A DNA stretch of 64,000 bases, taken from Pirellula staleyi DSM 6068 (GTDB taxonomy: Bacteria > Planctomycetota > Planctomycetia > Pirellulales > Pirellulaceae). The number at the start of each line of letters is the position of its first letter. Position 1 is the first letter of the stretch. The translations under genes were made by a program, and so were the position numbers. Below, piece by piece: positions 1-8,403 of this stretch. A model generated the notes under the pieces. That model had not been told where the DNA came from. It did not search any database and saw nothing but the letters and a program-made list of their open reading frames with translations. The stretch spans positions 1,984,001 to 2,048,000 of the forward strand of contig NC_013720.1 in NCBI RefSeq assembly GCF_000025185.1. The letters run 5' to 3'.

Positions 1-741
1 TTTCATGCGATCACCGGTGAAACCTGGCTCCTGAAATTGAAGTTCCGTGTTTACAAGGGGACGTTCAAGCGCGACGAGTTGCTCACCCGCATTCAGCTGA
101 AGACACTCAATCAGCTCGACGACCTGCCGATCTATGGCAACGAGCCTCGCGTGAAAGTGAAAACGCAGAAAGGGCCGTGGCAAGAGGTGGAGATTCATGT
201 CCACACGATCGAGGAGATCGACACCCCCGAGTTCTGGTCGTTCCTCACCGATGCGATTGCCGGGTTCATGCGCGCGACCGATCGCTCGGAAGTGAAAGAG
301 GAAGACATCACCCCTTGGAAGGTGCTCGGGCAGAAGTGGCATTTCCTGCGGAATAAAGGCTTTCCACCCGGAAAAAAACCGCAGTGGGATGCTGATATTC
401 TCGAGGAGTTGTTCGAGATCTTGCGCGATGTCGCCCCCGATGGACAGTTCCTCTGGAACAATCAGCAGCTCGTGCATCTGATCGTCCCTGAACAGCGCGA
501 ACCTTGGGCTACGGTCCTCACGAAGAAGCCGCAGGCTCTCAGTTTGCATCTCACCGGACCGAAGGGAAAATTCGCACTCGGGCGGATCATCGGACTGGGA
601 GTCGACCGTGAAGTCGACGATTCCCGTGCCGATCGGGATGTGCTTCGCTTCCAGTTCCTCGATGGTGATCATTTGCATCGGGGCGACTTACCGTCGTTCC
701 TGCAAGAGCATCGCGCGACCCTCTCGAAGGAGAAGAAGTAA
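1..741 (+). CDS. C-terminal part of a larger protein of unknown function (cut by window edge)
   Basis: The reading frame is open from base 1 to the TAA at 739-741. Residues upstream of the first possible start (a TTG at 37) read FHAITGETWLLK and continue without a break, so this is probably the end of a longer protein rather than a complete gene. The visible 246 residues are rich in charged residues and have no signal peptide or membrane segment. I do not recognise a domain with certainty; the tail (EPWATVLTKKP ... GLGVDREVDD) has the flavour of a small alpha/beta domain appended to a larger enzyme. A DNA-repair ABC ATPase of the UvrA type is a vague possibility only. The next gene starts 3 bases after the stop, so the two are probably co-transcribed. 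Confidence 0.6.
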   Translation, partial: FHAITGETWLLKLKFRVYKGTFKRDELLTRIQLKTLNQLDDLPIYGNEPRVKVKTQKGPWQEVEIHVHTIEEIDTPEFWSFLTDAIAGFMRATDRSEVKEEDITPWKVLGQKWHFLRNKGFPPGKKPQWDADILEELFEILRDVAPDGQFLWNNQQLVHLIVPEQREPWATVLTKKPQALSLHLTGPKGKFALGRIIGLGVDREVDDSRADRDVLRFQFLDGDHLHRGDLPSFLQEHRATLSKEKK

Positions 742-744
742 ACC

Positions 745-1395
745 ATGTCCGACGTACTTCTCCCCGCGACGCTGCTGTTTCGTTTAGCGATTCCCTGTCA
801 GTACCTTGCGCCGAGTAAAGGGAAGCATGGTCAGCTGACCGATAAATACTTGCTCCCTTGGCCAGGAGAACTCGAGGGCAAAAAACCGTACGCCAAACTT
901 TGGGCTGCATGGAACGAGCACGGTTTGATTTTTCAGCTGCTCGTCACTGGTAAGGGGCAGCGACCCTGGTGTCGCGATTCCCGGATCGAAGATAGCGATG
1001 GCTTGCAGTTGTGGATCGATACGCGCAATACGCAAAACATTCACCGTGCGGGACGTTTTTGCCATCGCATGGTCTATCTGCCCGCCGGAAGTGGTCGCAA
1101 TCTCGATGAGCCGATGTGCGCGATGCTGGCGATCAATCGCGCGAAGGAAAGTCCGCGTGAGATCGAACGCGATGCTTTGAAAATCGATCGCCAATGGAAG
1201 AACGATGGCTATTGGCTCGAGGCAATCATTCCGGCATCAGCGCTCACTGGATATAGCCCCGCCGATCAGCCGGCGATTGGTTTTATGTATGCCGTGGTCG
1301 ATCGCGAACGCGGGTGGCAATGTTTCACACTTGGCCCTGAGTTTCCCATCGCAGAAGATCCAAGTTTGTGGAGCACGCTCGAACTGACAAAGTAG
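745..1395 (+). CDS. CBM9-like (carbohydrate-binding family 9-like) domain protein
   Basis: A 216-residue protein without signal peptide or membrane segment. The central part (AAWNEHGLIFQLLVTGK, then DSDGLQLWIDTR and FCHRMVYLPAG) has the pattern of the CBM9/DOMON-like beta-sandwich: a strand in which the target is asked how it behaves, followed by a D-x-D-x-L-x-L-W-I-D-T-R strand. The family binds sugars or acts as a non-catalytic domain of larger enzymes; here it stands alone and fills the whole protein, so its ligand is unknown. ATG at 745 follows the previous stop by 3 bases, which argues for translational coupling with the truncated upstream gene. The end is convergent with the membrane-protein gene at 1417. 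Confidence 0.65.
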   Translation: MSDVLLPATLLFRLAIPCQYLAPSKGKHGQLTDKYLLPWPGELEGKKPYAKLWAAWNEHGLIFQLLVTGKGQRPWCRDSRIEDSDGLQLWIDTRNTQNIHRAGRFCHRMVYLPAGSGRNLDEPMCAMLAINRAKESPREIERDALKIDRQWKNDGYWLEAIIPASALTGYSPADQPAIGFMYAVVDRERGWQCFTLGPEFPIAEDPSLWSTLELTK

Positions 1396-1416
1396 TCGAT
1401 CTGATCGATAGCAATG

Positions 1417-2169
1417 TTACTGCTTTGGACTCGGCGATCGGCTGCTGATCAGTCGGCTGACGATCCATTTGAGCAGCAGCGGCAGCGTGCCCAGCAGCAC
1501 CAGCGCGACGATGAGTGTGGGAGAGAGTAGGCTGCCAATCCCTTGCTGGGAAATATCGCGCAGCGAAGGACTACTAGCGCCAGCGAGCACGAACACAACC
1601 GTGGCTGGAAACATCCCGAGCTGACTCACCCACCAGAACGTGGTGAGTCGCATCTTCGTAAGCCCCATCACTAGGTTGATGACGAAAAACGGGACGGCGG
1701 GGATCAGCCGCAACGAGAGCAGGTACCAGGCACCTTCGCGATCGAGGTCCTCGTTAAACTTTTCGAGCTGGGATGCGAATCTCTGCTGAACCATCGTTCC
1801 CAGCAAGTAGCGACTCAGTAAAAACGCGCAGCTGGCACCGGTTGAGGAAGCGAAGCTGGTGAGCACCAGCGCAGGCCAAAAGCCCAACAGCCAACCACCT
1901 GTGATAGAGAGCGCAGCTGCTCCGGGAAGCGAAAGCCCTGTTACGACGACATAGATCACGAAATAGGTGGCGTAGGCGAGCACTGGCTGACGACTGGCCG
2001 CCTGGCGGAGCGAGGTTTCGCGTGCGGCGAGCGCTTCGAGTGAGAGCTCACTTCGAAAAAAGTAAGCCAGCGTAACAGCGGTGACGATAACCAGCAGCAG
2101 AACCACCAAGCGCACAGCGATGCTCGAAGATTTTTGATTCGCATCGTTACTCGCAGGAGGCTTGGACAT
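1417..2169 (-). CDS. TVP38/TMEM64 (DedA-like, VTT domain) integral membrane protein
   Basis: A 250-residue protein with hydrophobic segments at about residues 18-37, 64-100, 103-118, 150-170, 184-197 and 215-240. Between them lie the family signatures: GLSLPGAAALSITGG around residues 78-92 and LRLIPAVPFFVIN at about 153-165, with the conserved Arg154 and the prolines 157 and 160 that sit in the re-entrant loops of VTT-domain proteins. Members act in the inner membrane as lipid scramblases or transporters; the substrate cannot be told from sequence. The N-terminus is short and Ser/Asn-rich. It ends 46 bases before the DUF58 gene start region on the same strand order (DUF58 lies upstream), so the MoxR, DUF58 and TVP38 genes may form one unit. 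Confidence 0.85.
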   Translation of the reverse strand: MSKPPASNDANQKSSSIAVRLVVLLLVIVTAVTLAYFFRSELSLEALAARETSLRQAASRQPVLAYATYFVIYVVVTGLSLPGAAALSITGGWLLGFWPALVLTSFASSTGASCAFLLSRYLLGTMVQQRFASQLEKFNEDLDREGAWYLLSLRLIPAVPFFVINLVMGLTKMRLTTFWWVSQLGMFPATVVFVLAGASSPSLRDISQQGIGSLLSPTLIVALVLLGTLPLLLKWIVSRLISSRSPSPKQ

Positions 2170-2215
2170 AGGTAACCATTTGTTCCGGCGAGTTGGCAGC
2201 AGTTGCGGCGAACCA

Positions 2216-3391
2216 TCAATCGAGGGTGAACCAGTTTTTAAGCTGTGGATCGCTGATGCAAATCCAGCGGGCCCGATCGATTCCGGTATGAAGCGGCTGC
2301 TGCAGCGCGATATTGGTGCTCGTCGAGTCGTAGTCGCGCGTGCTGATCACGAGCAAAGCACCGCGAATGGTGCTGTCGGACTTCGAAAGTTCGGCGATCG
2401 CTTCGGCCAAGGGTGGGTTCTCGCTCGGAGCGAGTTCGGCGAGTGCGTCGTGAACTTCCCCAGCGGTGAGCTGCGACGAACTGCCGACAAACGTTTGTGG
2501 CTTACTCGAGGCGAGGGAGAGCAGAAGTCGTGCGTGGCCACGCAGGGCAAGGTCGGCCACCATGGTTGCCACGAGGCTGATGGCCAGTTCGAGTCGCGCC
2601 AGGTCATCGAGCGTGGGATTGGCAGGGAGATAGGGGTCGAGCACGATGGCGACATCTTGTGAACGCCGCCGCTCGAACTGACGCACGGTCAGCACACCGA
2701 CTTTGGCGGTGGTGCGCCAGTGAATCCAGCGCCGACTATCGCCACTCTGCCATGGTCGAAGTCCGTAATAGTCCCCTTCGCTGGTCCCTTGCTGCGGGTG
2801 TCGCTCCTGGTCTCCATGCGACGCGGTGAGGAGCACCTGCTGCCACTGCGGAAGCAGCCGCCCGAGATGGGGTGTAACCAGGAGCTCGTGAGGCATGTCG
2901 ATCGACATGGTCGACTTCACGAGGCCAAGTGGAAATCGAGTTGAGAGTCGGAGGGGGCCCAGGATATAGCGCCCTCGGCGCGGGATCGTGATGCGATAGC
3001 TGCCGGTCGAAACTTGCAGCGGCGGAACTTCGGCCAGCATCGCGCTCGGCCTCACGGGGCGCTCTCCCGGCAAGGGGCGCTTGGCGATGATGGAGTCTTC
3101 AATCAGCAGCAAGCGGGACGAGAGATAGCGGCGGTGATTAGCGACTTCGATATCGATCGAGACCGGAATGCCTGCTGCAACGCGGCTGGGGGCACGGCGA
3201 CGATATTCAAGACCCCGCAGGCTGGCCATCACGAGTCGCCAGTTGAGCAGCAGTGGGGCGATGAGCATGCCCGCGAGGACCACTAGCAGATTGACGCCAC
3301 GTAGCACTGCGCCACCCACGATGAACGCGAGTACTCCCAGGTAGTACCAGCCTTCACGACAGAGCCAAGCGCGACGACGTAGCTCGGACAC
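2216..3391 (-). CDS. DUF58 domain protein, partner of MoxR ATPase
   Basis: A 391-residue protein. Two hydrophobic stretches at about residues 16-50 anchor it to the membrane. The DUF58 signature lies at about residues 205-240 (EGDYYGLRPWQSGD ... RRWIHWRTTAK), followed by a vWA-like fold (DVAIVLDPYLP). DUF58 proteins are almost always encoded beside a MoxR AAA+ ATPase and are thought to help assemble or mature other proteins or cofactors at the membrane. That arrangement holds here: the MoxR stop lies 6 bases upstream of this ATG. No dedicated vWA or transglutaminase gene of the larger BatA/BatD type follows, so this is the minimal two-gene version. Confidence 0.9.
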   Translation of the reverse strand: MSELRRRAWLCREGWYYLGVLAFIVGGAVLRGVNLLVVLAGMLIAPLLLNWRLVMASLRGLEYRRRAPSRVAAGIPVSIDIEVANHRRYLSSRLLLIEDSIIAKRPLPGERPVRPSAMLAEVPPLQVSTGSYRITIPRRGRYILGPLRLSTRFPLGLVKSTMSIDMPHELLVTPHLGRLLPQWQQVLLTASHGDQERHPQQGTSEGDYYGLRPWQSGDSRRWIHWRTTAKVGVLTVRQFERRRSQDVAIVLDPYLPANPTLDDLARLELAISLVATMVADLALRGHARLLLSLASSKPQTFVGSSSQLTAGEVHDALAELAPSENPPLAEAIAELSKSDSTIRGALLVISTRDYDSTSTNIALQQPLHTGIDRARWICISDPQLKNWFTLD

Positions 3392-3397
3392 GGCGAT

Positions 3398-4366
3398 TTA
3401 CTCCGGCACCGGCGTTTGCTCGACCAGTCGGCGAATGATCGCCTCGCCCAGTTCGCGCGACGAGCCTCGCAAAATACCCTTTTGAATCACGCGATGTGCG
3501 AGGACATAAGGAGCGAGCCGTTTGACGTCGTCGGGAACTACAAACGAGCGTCCTTCGACCATCGCCAGCGACTGCGACGCGCGATAGAGACTAAGGGCAC
3601 CACGCGTGCTGACACCGACCTGCAGTTCTTCCGAGTCGCGCGTTTGATGCACGATGTCGAGCAGATAGTCGGCCACGCTCGCTTCGACCGCAATACTACG
3701 GACCGCCTCTTGAAGTTCGATGATCTGTTGTGGCGTCACCACGCTCTTGAGCTCTTGAACGGGTTCCCCTAAGCGATGGCTATCGAGCACGCGGCGCTCG
3801 TCGCTGCGATCGGGATAGCCCATCGAAATGCGAAGCAAGAATCGATCGAGTTGGCTTTCGGGAAGTGCGTAAGTTCCCTCGAACTCAAACGGGTTTTGGG
3901 TCGCGATGACCAAAAACGGTTTGGGAAGCGTGTGCGTTTCGCCATCGACCGAAACTTGCCCTTCGCTCATCGCCTCGAGCAGGGCGCTTTGCGTGCGCGG
4001 AGGAGCACGATTGATTTCATCGGCCAGTACGATGTTCGAGAAGACGGGGCCTCGGTGGAACAGGAACTGCGATTGTTTGGTGTCGTAGACGCTGCTGCCG
4101 AGAATATCGCTCGGTAGAAGATCGGGAGTGAACTGCAGGCGGCAGAACTCCCCCGAGACACTTTTGGCCAGCGCTTTGGCAACGAGTGTTTTTCCGACGC
4201 CGGGAACGTCTTCCAGCAGCACATGCTCGCCAGCGAGCAACGCGACGAGGCAAAGGCGAACGACGTCGGGCTTTCCAAGCACGACCTGGCCGATGTTCCT
4301 CTCGAGGTCGTGAACATAGCCGGTGAGTTTGGCGGGAAGCTGAACAGCTTGAGCGGGACTTGCCAC
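3398..4366 (-). CDS. MoxR-family AAA+ ATPase
   Basis: A 322-residue cytoplasmic ATPase of normal length for the family. Walker A is EDVPGVGKT, Walker B is VLADEINRAPP, with the family-specific PxxTQSALLEAMxE stretch directly after it, then the sensor-1 segment ATQNPFEFEGTY and the DRFLLR arginine-finger region. The C-terminal lid (STRGALSLYRASQ, VPDDVKRLAPYVLAHR) is also typical. MoxR ATPases act as chaperones with DUF58/vWA partners, and the DUF58 gene follows 6 bases downstream. The long gap upstream (to 4989) holds the likely promoter. Confidence 0.95.
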   Translation of the reverse strand: MASPAQAVQLPAKLTGYVHDLERNIGQVVLGKPDVVRLCLVALLAGEHVLLEDVPGVGKTLVAKALAKSVSGEFCRLQFTPDLLPSDILGSSVYDTKQSQFLFHRGPVFSNIVLADEINRAPPRTQSALLEAMSEGQVSVDGETHTLPKPFLVIATQNPFEFEGTYALPESQLDRFLLRISMGYPDRSDERRVLDSHRLGEPVQELKSVVTPQQIIELQEAVRSIAVEASVADYLLDIVHQTRDSEELQVGVSTRGALSLYRASQSLAMVEGRSFVVPDDVKRLAPYVLAHRVIQKGILRGSSRELGEAIIRRLVEQTPVPE

Positions 4367-4989
4367 GGGGGGACGAACCTCTGGGACAGTGCGGATGCAA
4401 ATCTCGATGGGGTGTCCGTCGGCGAATCGACGAGCACAAAACGCAAACTGACAGGAAACTGGCTGGGAGCTTTACCCAGAACTTCGACGTGAACGCTCGA
4501 TCGGCAGCCGCAACTCCGCCATAGCACTTGGGCTTCCGACTTTCCCTACGGGGTTCAAGATAACCGGCCAGCGGGGCGATGTCTGCCCGGCAGGACTTAT
4601 GGGCTCGGCGGTGTGCGACAGTCTGCACGATCTCTATCTATCACCACGATGCCCCTCTGGGTACCGGCGAAATGTGCTGCCAGGCTCACAATCTTGCGTA
4701 AACGAAGAAATCAGGGTTGCCTTAGGCTGGTTGCGTGCATTTAGATGATAGTGCATGCACAAAATGTTAATTGTCGTAGTTTTTCTTAGTCTATGTCCAC
4801 TATTCAGGTGGTGTTAATGCGTGATTGCTGTCGAATTTTTTCCACAATCTGCGAAACAGCGTCGCCCGGTATGGGTTCAATCCTAGCCGCTCGCATTCGG
4901 GCGTGAGCGTGAAGGTACATCAGACTGGGTGGTAGCAACACGTGGCCAAGCCCAGGTCGTTGGATGTAGGAAGCAGCTGAGGAAGCAAT
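4367..4989. other. Intergenic region between moxR and marR, divergent promoters
   Basis: No convincing gene. The stretch 4720-4800 is clearly more AT-rich than its surroundings and contains a perfect 10-base palindrome (gtgcatgcac, 4751-4760) with a partial copy (gtgcat) about 25 bases before it. This is the most likely place for the divergent promoters of the MoxR operon and the MarR gene, and for autoregulation by MarR. Longer frames that cross 4367-4628 on the minus strand are out of frame with MoxR and have no family features. Confidence 0.5.
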
Positions 4990-5451
4990 TTGGTGGATGG
5001 TCAACAATTAGCGATGGCACTCCGGGGAGCCTACCTGCTGTTTCATCGCGCGAGCCAAGCGCAGCTGGTTCAAATCATCGAGCAAACCGCCGCAGATCCC
5101 GACACAGCAGATGTGACGGCCGATCAGTTGCTGCTGTTATCGGTTCTGGATAGTCAGCCCGAAGAATTGACTCAGCGTCAGCTCACCGATCAAACGTTTT
5201 CCGACGCCAGCACGATCCGCGCCATGCTGGTGCTGCTTGAGCAAAAGGGGCTGGTCTCGCGCCGTGCGGATCAGCACGATGGTCGTGCTCGACGCGTATC
5301 GCTCACCGCTGCTGGCAGGCGCGTGGTCTCCAGACTGTCGAAGCAGATGACCCCGGTCTTCAATTCGCTCGCCGAGAGCATACCCGCCGAGCATCAGGCC
5401 CCACTGGCTGCCGCACTGGCCGCCATCGCCAGCAACTTCGATCGCAAGTAG
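4990..5451 (+). CDS. MarR-family transcriptional regulator
   Basis: A 153-residue winged-helix regulator. Residues 35-100 hold the helix-turn-helix and wing: ELTQRQLTDQTFSDASTIRAML, LVLLEQKGLVSRRADQHDGRARRVSLTAAG, the last part being the MarR wing with its D-x-R motif. The rest is helical and would form the dimer interface. The start is a TTG at 4990 with a GTG one codon later at 4993; a purine-rich aggaag lies just upstream, so either could be used. The gene ends 6 bases from the stop of the convergent NUDIX gene. The target is unknown; the palindrome at 4751-4760 is a candidate site. Confidence 0.85.
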   Translation: MVDGQQLAMALRGAYLLFHRASQAQLVQIIEQTAADPDTADVTADQLLLLSVLDSQPEELTQRQLTDQTFSDASTIRAMLVLLEQKGLVSRRADQHDGRARRVSLTAAGRRVVSRLSKQMTPVFNSLAESIPAEHQAPLAAALAAIASNFDRK

Positions 5452-5457
5452 CGAATT

Positions 5458-5997
5458 CTAATAGCTCAGCTTGCCCGCTTGCCGTAAGCGATCGACCCAG
5501 AATAGTCCGGCGATCGACTTGGCATCTTCGATTTGCCCTTGCATGGCAAGTTCGAGGGCATCATCGAGAGGGAGAATTTCGTTATCGATTTCTTCCCCTT
5601 CTTCGCGGGCGGTAGCGCCGGCGGATAGCCCGGTGGCCACAAACAGGTGCATCCGCTCGTCGAGAATTCCTGGCGAGAGAAAAAAGCTCGAGAGGGGCTG
5701 CATCTTTTGGCAGCGATAGCCGGTCTCTTCGATCAACTCGCGCACCGCACACTCGTGCGGTGGTTCCGGTGGCTCGAGAGTCCCCGCAGGAAGTTCGAGC
5801 AGCACCTTGCCGACGCTCACTCGAAAATTGCGAATCATGCAGACGTGAAAATCGTCGAGCATCGGCACAATCACCACCGCACCCGGATGCCGGATCACCG
5901 CTCGCGCTTTGGTGAGTCCCTTCGGGCTGGTGACGGTCGTTTCTACTACGCGAAACTTCGGGGTGGTGAGCAGCAGCTTCTCGTCGGCGGAAGGCAT
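5458..5997 (-). CDS. NUDIX hydrolase, ADP-ribose pyrophosphatase type
   Basis: A 179-residue cytoplasmic protein. The Nudix box is intact: GTLEPPEPPHECAVRELIEETG fits G-x5-E-x7-R-E-U-x-E-E-x-G-U with the three metal-binding glutamates. The preceding GKVLLELPAG and the downstream LSPGILDERMHLFVATGL are typical of the ADP-ribose pyrophosphatase subgroup (NudF-like), which cleaves ADP-ribose to AMP and ribose 5-phosphate. Substrate within the family cannot be fixed without structure-based comparison. The gene is single; its stop is 6 bases from the convergent MarR stop. Confidence 0.9.
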   Translation of the reverse strand: MPSADEKLLLTTPKFRVVETTVTSPKGLTKARAVIRHPGAVVIVPMLDDFHVCMIRNFRVSVGKVLLELPAGTLEPPEPPHECAVRELIEETGYRCQKMQPLSSFFLSPGILDERMHLFVATGLSAGATAREEGEEIDNEILPLDDALELAMQGQIEDAKSIAGLFWVDRLRQAGKLSY

Positions 5998-6223
5998 GGT
6001 GGATCAGCTTCGTTGGAATAGGAAGAAAGGGTCGCACGATCAGCGCGCGCAGAAAGTGCGCGGCTAGGAGAATCATCGAGGGTTGCCTCAAAATTGACAA
6101 GCTCGCGCATTGCGTCGATGGAAGTGCCAGGTCTATCGAGTGGCAGTCGCCAAAGCCCGAGCAACCTTCGTTCACTCGTGCGCTCTGGATGTAATCAATC
6201 ACCAGAGGTCGAAGCATTCACTG

Positions 6224-7231
6224 CTATGTTTGCAAGTCGACCAGTGTGCGTCCACTCACATTACCTTGGAGAATCGTCTGAATGGCTGGCTCGAGCGTAT
6301 CGAGTGTCACGACGGATGTCAGTGACTCAAGGTCCGATAGTTTCCAGGGGCCTGACAGCCGCTCCCAGATCTTGAGGCGTCGATCGTAAGGGAGCAGTGC
6401 CGAAGCAATACCTGCGAGTTGAACACCGCGCAGGATGAAGGGATGAACCGACAGAGGAAGCTCGCTTCCTCCGACAAGTCCACATGCGGCAACGACGCCG
6501 TAGTTTTTCGTTTGGCGAATCACGGTGGCGAGTGTCTCGCCTCCCACGGTATCGACGACAGCTCCCCAGCGACCAGCCAGGAGCGTTCGCCCGGAACTGT
6601 CGGCCACGGCTTCGCGGGGAATGACTTCAGCAGCCCCTAGTTGTCGAAGTTTTTCAGCCTCGTGCGATTTACCTGTCATCGCGACAACGCGATAGCCGTG
6701 CGCGGCGAGCAGCTTGACGGCGATGGTGCCGACGCCGCCGGTCGCTCCCGTCACCAGCACATCACCTGCCGAAGGGGCGACGCCACCACTCTCGATCGCC
6801 AGCACGCACTGAGCTGCAGTGAACCCCGCTGTTCCGAGGATCATCGTTTCGCGTAGCGTGAGGGGCGTTGGAAGCGGAACGATCCAATCGGCCGGAACGC
6901 GAACCAACTGCGACCAGCCACCAAAACGTGGTGCGCCGAGTTCATAGCCGGTCACGATCACCGAATCGCCCGGCGCATAACGGGGATCGACAGACGACTC
7001 GACCACTCCCGCGACATCGATTCCTGGGACGTGCGGAAGTGTGCGAATGATGCCGGGGGTGGCGGTGGCTGCCAAGGCATCTTTGAAATTGAGCGAAGAG
7101 TAACGGGCGCGGATCACAACGTCGCCCGTCGGTAGATCGTTGAGCGTGAGATCGCGCACGCCACGTACGATCTGACCCGTCGCATCCTTGTCGACCCAGA
7201 ACGCTCGGAACTTGTTGTTCTCGAAGGACAT
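6224..7231 (-). CDS. YhdH/AcuI-type NADPH-dependent quinone/acrylyl-CoA oxidoreductase
   Basis: A 335-residue zinc-free medium-chain reductase. The N-terminal GroES-like domain has SSLNFKDALAATATPGI and PGIDVAGVVESS; the Rossmann domain has the nucleotide-binding GATGGVGTIAVKLLAAHGY and the YhdH-type GKSHEAEKLRQLGA. The conserved AACGLVGGSELPLSVHPFILRGVQLAGI segment is the hallmark of the YhdH/YhfP/AcuI branch. AcuI reduces acryloyl-CoA to propionyl-CoA; other members reduce quinones, so the natural substrate is open. Standing alone, it is divergent from thioredoxin across a 447-base gap. Confidence 0.9.
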   Translation of the reverse strand: MSFENNKFRAFWVDKDATGQIVRGVRDLTLNDLPTGDVVIRARYSSLNFKDALAATATPGIIRTLPHVPGIDVAGVVESSVDPRYAPGDSVIVTGYELGAPRFGGWSQLVRVPADWIVPLPTPLTLRETMILGTAGFTAAQCVLAIESGGVAPSAGDVLVTGATGGVGTIAVKLLAAHGYRVVAMTGKSHEAEKLRQLGAAEVIPREAVADSSGRTLLAGRWGAVVDTVGGETLATVIRQTKNYGVVAACGLVGGSELPLSVHPFILRGVQLAGIASALLPYDRRLKIWERLSGPWKLSDLESLTSVVTLDTLEPAIQTILQGNVSGRTLVDLQT

Positions 7232-7678
7232 AAGGCAACTTTCAAAGGAGCTGAAGGGGACCGCTGGGACGCCGCGCGACGCCTGAAAAAGTGACTCGAC
7301 GGAGTGTCGCCCCCGATTGGCATTTGGCGTAAGTGAGCAGGGTGAACCCTGCGATAGTGGATGCAGGTGGTTGCTGCTGCTATAGTTACACGCGAGCGTT
7401 GGGTGCTAGCTGCAAGCCACTTACGTCAAGCCGCGTTCGCGGAAGCGCTGGTCCTGACTGGCAGCTGGCAATAATTTACACTACTTGGCAAGAGAGCTTA
7501 GCCCGCAGCCGACTCGAGGCTGCTGAGCGGCGAGCTTGCTGAGAAGGCTGGGACGTTTCGCCTGACCTTAAAATGTTTGCCAATTTGTTCGCCTGCCTGG
7601 GGCCACGTGTGATAAGTGTTATCGCACGCAGAGGCTTTCAGGAACGCGAAGCTAAAACTTGTTTTGGAGATTCGTACG
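7232..7678. other. Intergenic region, divergent acuI-like / trxA
   Basis: No gene seen. It must hold the promoters of the divergent reductase and thioredoxin genes. A candidate sigma-70 promoter is listed separately at 7454-7482. The stretch 7280-7340 next to the reductase start is CG-rich and shows no obvious hairpin. Confidence 0.5.
7454..7482 (+). promoter_or_regulatory. Candidate sigma-70 type promoter of trxA
   Basis: A ctgact hexamer (4 of 6 to TTGACA) at 7454-7459 is followed after exactly 17 bases by tacact (4 of 6 to TATAAT) at 7477-7482. It would give a leader of about 190 bases before the thioredoxin ATG. Pattern-based only. Confidence 0.3.
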
Positions 7679-8011
7679 ATGGCCGCCGAAGGTGTGCTCG
7701 AACTTACCGACTCGAACTTTCAGACCGAAGTGATTTCGTCGTCGCAGCCTGTGCTGGTCGACTTCTGGGCACCTTGGTGCGGCCCTTGCCGTAAGATTGC
7801 CCCGATGATCGATGAACTGGCGAGCGAGAACGCTGGCACCGCGAAAATCGGCAAGGTGAACATCGACAACAATCAGGAAGCAGCGATGCAGTATGGCATC
7901 GAAGCGATCCCGACGATCATTATCTTCCGCGACGGTCAGCCCGTGCAGCGCTTCCAAGGCATTCCCGCCAAGAGCCGCGTGCAAGAAGCGCTCGACGCCG
8001 CCAAGGCCTAA
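7679..8011 (+). CDS. trxA: Thioredoxin
   Basis: A 110-residue thioredoxin of normal length. The active site WCGPC is at residues 33-37 (Cys34, Cys37), the buried Asp precedes it in VLVDFWAPW, and the cis-proline lies in GIEAIPTIIIF. The start is placed at ATG 7679 (MAAEGVLEL) because ggaga at 7666-7670 sits 8 bases before it; the frame is open further upstream but that part does not look like thioredoxin. It reduces protein disulfides in the cytoplasm. A strong rho-independent terminator follows at 8095-8137. No thioredoxin reductase gene lies in the window. Confidence 0.97.
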   Translation: MAAEGVLELTDSNFQTEVISSSQPVLVDFWAPWCGPCRKIAPMIDELASENAGTAKIGKVNIDNNQEAAMQYGIEAIPTIIIFRDGQPVQRFQGIPAKSRVQEALDAAKA

Positions 8012-8094
8012 GCAAGTAATTGGCAGCTCGAAAGAATGCCCTCCATGGGCTCGATCTTGCGCTGCCTCTTCCTCGCGAGAGATCAAAACTACGA

Positions 8095-8137
8095 ACGCTC
8101 GCATCGCTCTTCCCCAAGAGTCGTGCGGGCGTTTTTT
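8095..8137 (+). terminator. Rho-independent terminator of trxA
   Basis: Outer arms acgctcgca (8095-8103) and tgcgggcgt (8124-8132) pair over 9 positions with one G-U; an inner 5-bp stem ctctt/aagag (8107-8111, 8116-8120) closes a CCCC loop. The outer stem runs straight into TTTTTT (8132-8137). Read from the other side, TTTT-like sequence is weaker, so it acts chiefly for trxA. Confidence 0.85.
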
Positions 8138-8163
8138 GCTGCGCGAAGCGGAGAGTGCAAGTG

Positions 8164-8403
8164 CTAGTAGAAGAACACTTCGTTGCTGTCGAGTTGGATG
8201 CCGTTGTAGAGCACGATCTCGTGAATATTCTCTTTGCCATCGACAGTAATGATGACGCGAGCCTCACCCGTAGGACCAATTTCGTAAGGGTGCTTCAGAA
8301 TTAAAGAGTCGCGACCGACCTGCGCAACGGGTAAGCTGTCGCCATTCACTTCGAGGCGAATAGCAACCTGTGCCGAGTAACCAGAGTGTGACTGGAGTTC
8401 CAT
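8164..8403 (-). CDS. Small protein of unknown function, divergent from kinase-like gene
   Basis: A 79-residue protein if started at ATG 8403 (MELQSHSGYS); an in-frame upstream ATG at 8445 would give 93 residues but would run inside the divergent gene. Alternating hydrophobic strands (AQVAIRLEVNG, LPVAQVG, SLILKHP, ARVIITVDG) suggest a small all-beta fold. There is no signal peptide. Its start codon overlaps that of the kinase-like gene on the other strand by two bases, so the pair probably shares regulation and may work together. I do not recognise the family. Confidence 0.6.
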   Translation of the reverse strand: MELQSHSGYSAQVAIRLEVNGDSLPVAQVGRDSLILKHPYEIGPTGEARVIITVDGKENIHEIVLYNGIQLDSNEVFFY